A DNA stretch of 6,380 bases from Candidatus Woesearchaeota archaeon (GCA_003695045.1 RFJB01000101.1:1-6380); one strand, 5' to 3'. Positions 1 to 5,595 are shown, counted from the stretch's first letter. The notes: generated by a model not told the origin, from the letters alone. Made by a program: numbers and translations.

Positions 1-753
1 CCTGAAGACGGCGAATCAGGAAGAGTTGCTGCACATCCTGTTTTGTTCATGCACGACGGCAGGTCATACGACGGAAATCTCAAACCGAGAAAAGAAGGAA
101 ACATCGAGCGGCTTCTCAAAATCCAGGAGTTCACGGATGACACAATCTTTGTTGTTCCAGTCACAGAAACCATTCTGTTCAGCCCTGAACAGGACGCATT
201 TCCCAAGCTTCTTTCAATGGACAAGACCAAAACAGCAAAGTATCTCCTGACTGACTACGGAAATCTATTCTCTGCAATGGCGCGCCACTATTTCCTGCAC
301 AATCTGAAGGACATTCCGACATCAAAGGTCTATGTGGAAATTCACGACCCGATAAACCTTAAAGAACTTATTCATCCTGACTGGTACAGGTGGGATATCA
401 AGCGGAAAAAGAAGCATCTTTCGGAGATGATTGAGAAAGAGATTGTAATGAACTACAGGGTCATGCCCGAAAAGATTCTCGCACTCGCTCTCTCCCAGGA
501 CGAGTCGTTTCTGAAAGGACAGCCGGCAAGGGTTACCGACTATCTTGCTGCCGTGGCAGATATTCGCGAGCATCTGAAAAGGAAAAAGGCAAGGACAGAA
601 CTTCTGCCTGAGCATCCCCGGGAGATAATTGATGACGCTCTTCCATACTACATCAAAAGCGGCGCAGTAAAATACTCAAACGGAAACATACGCGCCAAAA
701 AGCCGTTCAAGATAGAATACCAGGCAAACACAATAAAACATCTCCTTGGTTAA
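1..753 (+). CDS. PlsB/GPAT-like glycerol-3-phosphate acyltransferase, C-terminal part (5' end outside window)
   Basis: The frame is open from base 1, so the start lies upstream; 250 C-terminal residues are visible and a TTG at 43 is not a credible start. Family features of glycerol-3-phosphate/dihydroxyacetone-phosphate acyltransferases appear in order: a block III-like GRSYDGNLKPRKEG (visible residues 20-33), block IV-like IFVVPV (49-54), VYVEIHDPINL (110-120) matching the usual 'YVxFGxP' segment, a 'VMPEKILALAL' helix (154-164), and the C-terminal 'YxxNxIxHLL' signature as EYQANTIKHLL (239-249). Such enzymes put the first acyl chain on sn-glycerol-3-phosphate at the inner membrane face. The catalytic HX4D motif would lie upstream and cannot be seen. 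The usual FxEGxRS is FMHDGRS here, so the key Glu is replaced. The gene ends 1 nt before gpsA, which makes its product a likely supplier of substrate. An LPLAT paralogue with another acceptor is possible. Confidence 0.7.
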   Translation, partial: PEDGESGRVAAHPVLFMHDGRSYDGNLKPRKEGNIERLLKIQEFTDDTIFVVPVTETILFSPEQDAFPKLLSMDKTKTAKYLLTDYGNLFSAMARHYFLHNLKDIPTSKVYVEIHDPINLKELIHPDWYRWDIKRKKKHLSEMIEKEIVMNYRVMPEKILALALSQDESFLKGQPARVTDYLAAVADIREHLKRKKARTELLPEHPREIIDDALPYYIKSGAVKYSNGNIRAKKPFKIEYQANTIKHLLG

Positions 754-754
754 A

Positions 755-2116
755 ATGACAAGAAAATATCACTCTGTGGCTCTTATTCCGGAAGGCGTCT
801 GGGGACAGACAGTGGCTTCGCTAATATTTGACCCGAAACGGCATCCTGATTACAGCAAAGTGCCTGAGAAACTGACAATGTATTCCTGGCGCGACCACAG
901 AGCCAAAGACCTTGAGAGAATAATAAATGATCCTTCTGCTTACCAGGATCCTTTTTCTCCAGAGTTCAATCCTGAAGAAAACTTTGCATACTTCAACTGG
1001 GGAAACCCAGACATCAAAGCAGACATAAAGGTCTACTCTCCCTTAAGCACCATCGAAAGGCACATAGACAGAATTTCTGAAGAGGCAGGCCTCGGGGAAA
1101 AATACAGAGCCATCCTGCAAGCTGTCTATGACTCGGACCTCATTATTCTGGCTCCAAGGTCATCAGAGCTTATGGAATATGTTTCAGCACTGAATAAGAT
1201 ATATTCGTCCGCAGCAATGCAGGACAAGAGTCCCGATGTGCTGTGCCTGACAAAAGGAATCTTCGTTGACGACGAAGGAACTGCAAAAGTTCCCTATGAA
1301 ATAATCGAGGAAGGCCTCCCGAAACGCATGCGGAAGGCAATTATGGTAGGGCCAAACATCTCCTCTGAAATACGCCTTTACCTTCCCGCGACATCAGTTG
1401 TCGCGACAAAGCACTCGCCCAGAAGGAGATTCTTGAGAGAACTCTCAGAGCTTTTGTCAGGATATCATTTCAGGCCTGTCTGGAGCAAGCATCCAAATGC
1501 TCTTGGCTGGGCGACAGCTGTAAAGAATGTTGTCGCAATCGGAGTGGGCATAGGAAACAGCTACATCGAGGATACGCTGAAAAACATGACCGAACTTTCA
1601 GAAGAGCAGATAAAAAACGGAAGTTACAACAGCAATCTTCTCGGAGAAATCGTCACGCTTGGAATGAGAGACGGCTGGCACGCTTTCAATCACCTTCTCA
1701 ATCGGCACGGCAGATGGTCCAAAGTCAGACCGGAAGAATACCTTCTGAGCTTCGGCGCTCTCGGAGACACCATCACCACAGCAGACAGCGAAAACAGCAG
1801 GAATGTAAGGTTCGGATACCATTTTGGAAAGGAACTCATCAAAAACCCCCATGCTGACAGGGAAGCGCTGATTGAAGATGTTGTTCAAGAGAAGATAAAA
1901 CAAGCAGTCGAGGGCATACCCACAGCAAGAGACCTGCAAAAGCTGATAAAAACCCACAAACTTCAGGTGCCTTTCTTTGAAGGAGTATCGGAAATGCTGT
2001 TCGGCGACCTCACGCCGGACGTGTTTGTTGAGAAAATGTTTGAAACAGCGGGAAGATACGAAACTTACGACGACAGAATTCTTTCACGGCTTTTCGGAAG
2101 GAGAGATGTTAAGTGA
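755..2116 (+). CDS. gpsA: Glycerol-3-phosphate dehydrogenase [NAD(P)+], divergent long form
   Basis: A 453-residue cytosolic enzyme that should interconvert dihydroxyacetone phosphate and sn-glycerol-3-phosphate using NAD(P)H. The N-terminal Rossmann motif is degenerate: IPEGVWG (11-17) instead of GxGxWG. The later family motifs are strong: LTKGI (165-169, K167), GPNISSEI (199-206), the catalytic-lysine segment AVKNVVAIGVGI (255-266, K257), FGALGD (333-338), SRNVRFG (348-354, substrate-phosphate Arg/Asn) and QAVEGIPTA (383-391). It is about 100 residues longer than typical GpsA (roughly 330-350); extra sequence lies near residues 60-110 and 272-292 and in a C-terminal tail after about 430. 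ATG at 755 was preferred to TTG at 746 because it follows the upstream TAA by 1 nt and gives an N-terminus that goes straight into the Rossmann strand. No clear Shine-Dalgarno is visible, so translation is probably coupled to the acyltransferase gene. Confidence 0.9.
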   Translation: MTRKYHSVALIPEGVWGQTVASLIFDPKRHPDYSKVPEKLTMYSWRDHRAKDLERIINDPSAYQDPFSPEFNPEENFAYFNWGNPDIKADIKVYSPLSTIERHIDRISEEAGLGEKYRAILQAVYDSDLIILAPRSSELMEYVSALNKIYSSAAMQDKSPDVLCLTKGIFVDDEGTAKVPYEIIEEGLPKRMRKAIMVGPNISSEIRLYLPATSVVATKHSPRRRFLRELSELLSGYHFRPVWSKHPNALGWATAVKNVVAIGVGIGNSYIEDTLKNMTELSEEQIKNGSYNSNLLGEIVTLGMRDGWHAFNHLLNRHGRWSKVRPEEYLLSFGALGDTITTADSENSRNVRFGYHFGKELIKNPHADREALIEDVVQEKIKQAVEGIPTARDLQKLIKTHKLQVPFFEGVSEMLFGDLTPDVFVEKMFETAGRYETYDDRILSRLFGRRDVK

Positions 2117-2117
2117 T

Positions 2118-2417
2118 TCACTTTCGGCCTTCCAGAAATTTCTGCCTTGCCTTCTCCTCTTTCCAGTAGGCAGCGTGGCTTGCTCTCTTTTCAAACAACG
2201 CAATCGCAATCTGAACCATGTTGGTCTGAAAATCCTTCAGGGATTCATCCTTAAGAATATCCTTGGCGTCACGGATGCACTCCTTCATTATCTTAATATT
2301 CTCGCTTCTCGCCAGAGCTTCGACTTCCTTTTCCTCTGCTTCGGTAAGCTCAACATCCTCCCATCTCGGATAAACGCTTTTGTCGCTTCTTACCGGAAAC
2401 GCCTTTGAGAACCCCAT
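2118..2417 (-). CDS. Small charged helical protein of unknown function (99 aa)
   Basis: I do not recognise a named family. The protein begins with a short segment containing PRWEDVELT (17-25), then is highly charged and probably helical to the end (ELTEAEEKEVEALA, then AIALFEKRASHAAYWKEEKARQKF at 71-94). There is no signal peptide or membrane segment, and the single Cys (C47) argues against a metal-binding or redox role. The coherent amphipathic pattern, an ATG start and an archaeal promoter at the right distance support a real gene over the overlapping opposite-strand frame. It lies downstream of the HerA-like gene on the same strand (41-bp gap), so it may be co-transcribed with it as well as having its own promoter. 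Its TGA stop is 1 nt from the gpsA stop. A protein-protein adaptor is conceivable but unsupported. Confidence 0.75.
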   Translation of the reverse strand: MGFSKAFPVRSDKSVYPRWEDVELTEAEEKEVEALARSENIKIMKECIRDAKDILKDESLKDFQTNMVQIAIALFEKRASHAAYWKEEKARQKFLEGRK

Positions 2418-2441
2418 AACTTGAAGGGTATTGTTTTATCG

Positions 2442-2449
2442 TATAAATA
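2442..2449 (-). promoter_or_regulatory. TATA box for a probably leaderless 99-aa gene
   Basis: Read on the minus strand this is TATTTATA, with purine-rich GGAAAA just upstream as a BRE-like element. Its centre is about 28 nt before the ATG at 2417. Archaeal transcription starts about 25 nt downstream of the box, so the start would fall at or next to the ATG. No Shine-Dalgarno is present in the 25 nt before the ATG, which fits a leaderless mRNA. Confidence 0.6.
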
Positions 2450-2458
2450 ATTTTCCGA

Positions 2459-3784
2459 CTATATTCCGAAAGAACTCTTTTTCTCATGCAGTGCTGAAGG
2501 AGAACCTCCTCCGTGCCACGTGAACCTTGGCCTTACGCGCATCGGATACATCTTCTCATTGGTGTCGTCAAAAACAACTGCAGCACCCTTAACGCGCGGA
2601 AGGTGGTCAAGCACCTGCGTGAGGCCCTCCCTCATGTAGCTCTGCATGAGCATTCCCAATGCTTCAACATCAAGCTTGGCTGTAATGCGGTGGCTTATCA
2701 CAGTGTCCGACTGCGTCATAACATCAGTGTGAATCTTTCCCGGCTGCTGCGTGGCGAGAATAAGCGAAATTCCCGGCTGCCTTCCCTCTCTGAGAATGGT
2801 AATCAATGGAAAAGAAGCCGCTGTTTTTCCCTTGACCGGAAGGAACTCGTGCGCTTCGTCAATCACAAGCCAAACAAGAGGGTCCTTCTGGGCTTCGGTG
2901 CTGTCGTCGGCATCCCCAAAATAGTGTTCAGCATGGTGAATCTGCTTGTATTCTTCCATCTTGCGCGCAATCATTCTGTGATTGAACAGTTTTTGAGCAA
3001 CAAGCCCCACAACAAGGGCTTTGATCTTCCAGCCGTTCTCAAGCGTTGCGTAGCAGCTCACATCAAGAACTGTCACTTGGCCGCCCTTTGCAATCTCGCT
3101 TATAGGGGTTCCTTGAACGTCAAAGACGCCCCAGCTTTCAGCAGTAAGAAACCTGTTCTCAGCGGCATTCTTTGTTGTCTCGTCAAAGCCATCAAGCTCT
3201 CGTATCATGCTTATTATGTCCTGGATTGAGTAGTCCTGCTTTCTCTCCTTCAGCTTGACGACAGCTCTCTCAATGAGAACCCCTATGGGATCGTTTACCG
3301 AGATGTCAAACGCTTCAGCCCAGTCGCTTCCGTTGAGCTCTGAAGGTTTTATGCTGAAGGGAAAATCAGTCGGGACGCCCTGCTCTTTGTAGGTGTGATA
3401 ATACTTGGTTGGAGTGTAAATCTTCACGTCAAGGCCCTTTCCCTGCATCCCCCACTGCTTCAAAAGGAGTTCGTCCTTGTGGTTTGGATACTTCATCGTC
3501 CAATAGACGCCCATCGTGTCAAGCATTATGATGCTCAGATTCTGCGCTATTTCCTTGGGCAGGTCCGCCATTCCTTCTGCTATCACGCCCATGGTATATG
3601 ATTTTCCGCCGCCGCGCTTTCCGCATATGAAAACAACGTGAGAACTTGTAACATCCATGTAAATGTTGTTGGACAGAGAAGTGGTCTGGCCCATCGTGAT
3701 GTAATGCTTCCCTATCAGGATGGCGCCCCTGGTGCCGAGCTTTTCCCTGTCTTCTGCGCTGCGGCCTATGATTATGTCGTACAT
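2459..3784 (-). CDS. HerA/FtsK-superfamily ATPase (DUF87), short N-terminus
   Basis: A 441-residue P-loop ATPase. Walker A is GKRGGGKS (55-62); Walker B is VWLVIDE followed by AHEF (304-314, D309/E310); the HerA-type segment REGRQPGISLILATQQP (333-348) includes the polar ATQQP motif, followed by DTVISHRI (360-367). HerA proteins form hexameric rings that translocate DNA, and with the nuclease NurA resect DNA ends. Here only about 54 residues precede Walker A, too few for the full HAS-barrel domain of classical HerA, and no NurA gene is nearby, so this is a HerA-like relative whose substrate is uncertain. The N-terminus (MYDIIIGR...TTSLSNNIYMDV) resembles a short form of archaeal DUF87 protein that I have seen before, though I cannot verify this. 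ATG at 3784 is fixed by a strong Shine-Dalgarno 4 nt away. Transcribed divergently from the parvulin gene. Confidence 0.9.
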   Translation of the reverse strand: MYDIIIGRSAEDREKLGTRGAILIGKHYITMGQTTSLSNNIYMDVTSSHVVFICGKRGGGKSYTMGVIAEGMADLPKEIAQNLSIIMLDTMGVYWTMKYPNHKDELLLKQWGMQGKGLDVKIYTPTKYYHTYKEQGVPTDFPFSIKPSELNGSDWAEAFDISVNDPIGVLIERAVVKLKERKQDYSIQDIISMIRELDGFDETTKNAAENRFLTAESWGVFDVQGTPISEIAKGGQVTVLDVSCYATLENGWKIKALVVGLVAQKLFNHRMIARKMEEYKQIHHAEHYFGDADDSTEAQKDPLVWLVIDEAHEFLPVKGKTAASFPLITILREGRQPGISLILATQQPGKIHTDVMTQSDTVISHRITAKLDVEALGMLMQSYMREGLTQVLDHLPRVKGAAVVFDDTNEKMYPMRVRPRFTWHGGGSPSALHEKKSSFGI

Positions 3785-3788
3785 TGCT

Positions 3789-3795
3789 CCACCTC
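3789..3795 (-). promoter_or_regulatory. Shine-Dalgarno site of the HerA-like gene
   Basis: On the minus strand the site reads GAGGTGG, matching the GGAGGTGAT complement of the 16S 3' end, 4 nt before the ATG at 3784. It confirms that start and implies a leadered mRNA, unlike the downstream 99-aa gene. Confidence 0.75.
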
Positions 3796-3831
3796 TCTTT
3801 TTGAAACGCGATTTTTATATGCCCTTCATGG

Positions 3832-3840
3832 CTTTAAATA
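3832..3840 (-). promoter_or_regulatory. Candidate TATA box of the HerA-like gene
   Basis: On the minus strand this is TATTTAAAG. A start about 25 nt downstream, near 3811, leaves a leader of about 27 nt that contains the Shine-Dalgarno. A second AT-rich box, ATATAAAAAT (3811-3820), would start transcription near 3790, inside the Shine-Dalgarno, and is therefore less likely to serve the full gene. Confidence 0.45.
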
Positions 3841-3850
3841 GTTAACGATT

Positions 3851-3868
3851 GCCGCCCCGGCCGCCCCG
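3851..3868. repeat. Perfect tandem repeat of GCCGCCCCG (2 x 9 bp)
   Basis: Two adjacent exact copies of a 9-mer made only of G and C sit in an otherwise AT-rich intergenic region, just upstream of the candidate HerA-gene TATA box. The minus strand carries runs GGGG-GG-GGGG-GG. It could be a tandem binding site, a G-rich structural element or the edge of a small RNA; the sequence does not say which. Confidence 0.7.
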
Positions 3869-3880
3869 GACTTTTCGTTG

Positions 3881-3919
3881 CGCTTTCAAGGTTTCGCTCT
3901 GAAAGAGCTTTAAAAAGCG
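3881..3919. other. Nested inverted repeats in the divergent intergenic region
   Basis: CGCTTT (3881-3886) pairs with AAAGCG (3914-3919), and inside it GCTCT (3896-3900) pairs with AGAGC (3904-3908) around a GAA loop. An alternative stem, CTTTCA (3883-3888) with TGAAAG (3900-3905), competes with the inner one. A T6 run follows at 3940-3945. It may be a structured transcript or protein-binding site; the short stems could be chance. Confidence 0.3.
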
Positions 3920-3952
3920 TATTAAATACCTTGTGAATGTTTTTTCCGATAT

Positions 3953-3966
3953 ATTTATTAATAAAT
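3953..3966. promoter_or_regulatory. 14-bp perfect palindrome near the parvulin-gene promoter
   Basis: ATTTATTAATAAAT is identical to its reverse complement and ends 4 nt before the candidate TATA box at 3971. A homodimeric regulator could bind here. In AT-rich DNA such palindromes also arise by chance, so this is only a candidate operator. A smaller odd palindrome, GTATT-A-AATAC, lies at 3919-3929. Confidence 0.3.
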
Positions 3967-3970
3967 CAGT

Positions 3971-3977
3971 TTTTAAA
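3971..3977 (+). promoter_or_regulatory. Candidate TATA box of the parvulin-thioredoxin gene
   Basis: TTTTAAA lies within the imperfect palindrome AGTTT-TT-AAACT (3968-3979). A start about 25 nt downstream would be near 4000, giving a leader of about 44 nt that includes the Shine-Dalgarno at 4033-4038. The AT-rich stretch 3950-3960 is an alternative box. Confidence 0.4.
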
Positions 3978-3998
3978 CTTATGAGTTAATTGATACTA

Positions 3999-4025
3999 TT
4001 GCAGGATAGCAAATGTCCTGTTGCT
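3999..4025 (+). other. Leader segment with three mutually exclusive short hairpins
   Basis: TTGC (3999-4002) can pair with GCAA (4009-4012); CAGGA (4002-4006) with TCCTG (4016-4020); AGCAA (4008-4012) with TTGCT (4021-4025). The three stems share bases and cannot all form. They would occupy the start of the predicted leader and end 8 nt before the Shine-Dalgarno. A translational switch is possible; stems of 4-5 bp may be chance. Confidence 0.25.
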
Positions 4026-4032
4026 GAATAGC

Positions 4033-4038
4033 GGGTGG
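4033..4038 (+). promoter_or_regulatory. Shine-Dalgarno site that decides the parvulin-gene start
   Basis: GGGTGG ends 5 nt before the ATG at 4044. The in-frame GTG at 4035 lies inside this site, so it belongs to the ribosome-binding site and is not the start codon. The core GGTGG is shared with the HerA-like gene. Confidence 0.75.
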
Positions 4039-4043
4039 TTTTT

Positions 4044-5549
4044 ATGGCTGAAGAGGAAAAGCAAAATACACAAGAAGCTCATCAGAATGAAGAGCATTCA
4101 GGTCATTCTGAAAAAGACGCATCAAAAGAAGAGCCGAAAGAAGAAATGAGCAAAGCTTCTGAAAAGAAGAGCGAAAAGAAACCGGCTCGCAAAAAAGCTT
4201 CTGCGAAGAAAAAATCCAGAAAAAGGGCAGGTTCTCATTCCCGCTCAGAGCCGAAGCCGGCGAAGAAGGCCAGAAAGAAAAAGAAGCAGACCGCAACAAT
4301 CCTCGGCGTGGTTGCCCTGCTCATCATAATCGCGCTGGCAGCAATAGTGATTTACTTCAGCAAGACGGCGTCGGTCTCTGTGACACCCCAAAAAGAATCA
4401 TCAGACGTGGCTGCCTTTGTCAACGGAAAGCCGATAACTCTTGAAGAGCTTGAAGAAAGATACTCACAGCTGCCCGACATTTACAAGTCGATGGTAAAGC
4501 GGCAGGACCTTCTCTCGCAGATGATAAGCGAGGAACTGCTTCTTCAGGCAGCCGACCGCGAGGGAATAACGGTCTCCGACGACGAGGTCAACAATTACCT
4601 TGAGAATCTCTTTGCCAAGAGCGGGCTTTCAGAGCAGGAGATAAATGCCCGGCTTGACGAGGCAGGAATTACCAGGGAAGACCTCGCACTGATGTACAAG
4701 AAGCAGCTTAAAGTGGCAAAGCTTCTCAACAAGACGGTCTTTGCTTCCATTGAAGTTACCGAAGAGGAGATTGAAAAGTTCTACAACGACAACAAGGAAA
4801 GCGCATACACTGCAAAAGAAGGCCAGATAAGAGCAAGGCACATTCTTGTGAACAGCAGCGAGGAAGCGGAAGAGATAATAAGCGAACTCAAGAACGGAGC
4901 CGACTTTGCAGAACTTGCCAAAGAGAGGTCAATCGGCCCGAGCGCTGTAAACGGCGGCGAACTCGGTTTCTTCGGAAAAGGGCAGATGGTCAAAGAGTTT
5001 GAGGATGCAGCATTCGCTCTTGAGCCCGGAGAAATATCCGAGCCGGTCCAGACGCAGTACGGATGGCACGTCATACAGCGGCTTCCGGATGTAGTGCCTC
5101 TTGACGATGTCAGGGAGCAGATAAAACAGGCGCTTATGGCGCAGAAGCAGCAGGAAGCGTTTGACAACTACCTTGTCCAGCTGAACCAGGAAGCCAAGAT
5201 AGTTGTGCTTTACAAGGAGCCGTCGCAGCCGGGAAAATACAATGAATGCATCGCAAAGTATAATGTGACTCCTGAAACAGTCATCTTTTACCACGCGGAC
5301 TGGTGCCCGCACTGCAAGAAGATGAAGCCCATAGTCCAGAAGCTTGAAGGCGAGGGCTACAAGTTCCTCTGGTCCGAAACCAGCAAGCAGGAAAACACGG
5401 ACATAATCAAGGACTGCTTTGCTGATGTTGTGGAAAGCGGAGTGCCGGAATTCATCTGCGCAAATTCGGGAGAACTCAAGGTTGGAGAGATGACCGAGGA
5501 GGCGCTAAGAGAATTTGCGGACAGGTGCGCTGGAAAGCAAAATCAGTAA
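4044..5549 (+). CDS. Membrane-anchored parvulin (PpiC/SurA-type) prolyl isomerase fused to a thioredoxin-like domain
   Basis: A 501-residue fusion. Residues 1-82 form a hydrophilic, disordered tail, acidic first and then very Lys/Arg-rich (about 41-82). One hydrophobic helix follows (about 86-105); the basic side predicts N-terminus in, C-terminus outside. Residues 121-255 resemble the SurA/PrsA N-terminal chaperone segment (AAFVNGKPITLEELEERY). The parvulin domain spans 261-348, with IRARHIL (262-268, H266), a GGELGFFGKGQM loop (304-315) and YGWHVIQ (339-345, H342), keeping both family histidines. A thioredoxin-like domain follows from about 400: FYHADWCPHC (415-424) and a GVPEF segment (466-470) with the likely cis-proline. 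CPHC is the DsbA active-site motif. Expected role: folding of exported proteins by proline isomerisation plus thiol-disulfide exchange. All six cysteines lie at or after residue 402. It appears monocistronic, between its own promoter and an oligo-T terminator. Confidence 0.9.
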   Translation: MAEEEKQNTQEAHQNEEHSGHSEKDASKEEPKEEMSKASEKKSEKKPARKKASAKKKSRKRAGSHSRSEPKPAKKARKKKKQTATILGVVALLIIIALAAIVIYFSKTASVSVTPQKESSDVAAFVNGKPITLEELEERYSQLPDIYKSMVKRQDLLSQMISEELLLQAADREGITVSDDEVNNYLENLFAKSGLSEQEINARLDEAGITREDLALMYKKQLKVAKLLNKTVFASIEVTEEEIEKFYNDNKESAYTAKEGQIRARHILVNSSEEAEEIISELKNGADFAELAKERSIGPSAVNGGELGFFGKGQMVKEFEDAAFALEPGEISEPVQTQYGWHVIQRLPDVVPLDDVREQIKQALMAQKQQEAFDNYLVQLNQEAKIVVLYKEPSQPGKYNECIAKYNVTPETVIFYHADWCPHCKKMKPIVQKLEGEGYKFLWSETSKQENTDIIKDCFADVVESGVPEFICANSGELKVGEMTEEALREFADRCAGKQNQ

Positions 5550-5557
5550 ATTATTTA

Positions 5558-5569
5558 TTTTTGTTTTTT
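5558..5569 (+). terminator. Oligo-T terminator after the parvulin-thioredoxin gene
   Basis: TTTTTGTTTTTT starts 8 nt after the TAA stop with no GC-rich hairpin before it. This is the form of archaeal intrinsic termination signals. It suggests that the HD-GYP-like gene 47 nt further on is transcribed separately. Confidence 0.6.
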
Positions 5570-5595
5570 CTTCCATTTGCAAAATTAGCAGTTAT

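Noticed and set aside
43..753. TTG at 43 as the start of the acyltransferase gene
   Set aside because: The frame is open to base 1, and the visible protein begins just before block III, so the gene must start upstream of the window.
746..754. TTG at 746 as the gpsA start
   Set aside because: It only adds three residues, overlaps the upstream gene, and has no better ribosome-binding site than ATG 755.
1977..2408. Plus-strand open frame across the gpsA end and the 99-aa gene
   Set aside because: Its start lies within the gpsA coding frame, the remainder mirrors the minus-strand gene, and no family pattern is visible.
2513..3229. Long plus-strand open frame (238 codons) inside the HerA-like gene
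   Set aside because: It is antisense to a strongly supported ATPase gene, has no domain-like pattern and no ribosome-binding site.
3991..4030. C/D box small RNA (TTGATACT as box C, CTGA as box D)
   Set aside because: The box C candidate differs from RTGATGA at too many positions and no D'/C' pair is visible.
4035..4043. GTG at 4035 as the parvulin-gene start
   Set aside because: This GTG is part of the GGGTGG Shine-Dalgarno serving ATG 4044.
3785..4043. tRNA gene in the divergent intergenic region
   Set aside because: No GTTCRANNC T-loop, acceptor stem or CCA-adjacent pairing can be found on either strand.
4781..5312. Minus-strand open frames opposite the parvulin and thioredoxin domains
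   Set aside because: Their Ser/Cys/Leu-rich sequences are typical shadows of a Glu/Lys/Ala-rich gene; the plus frame has clear domain motifs.
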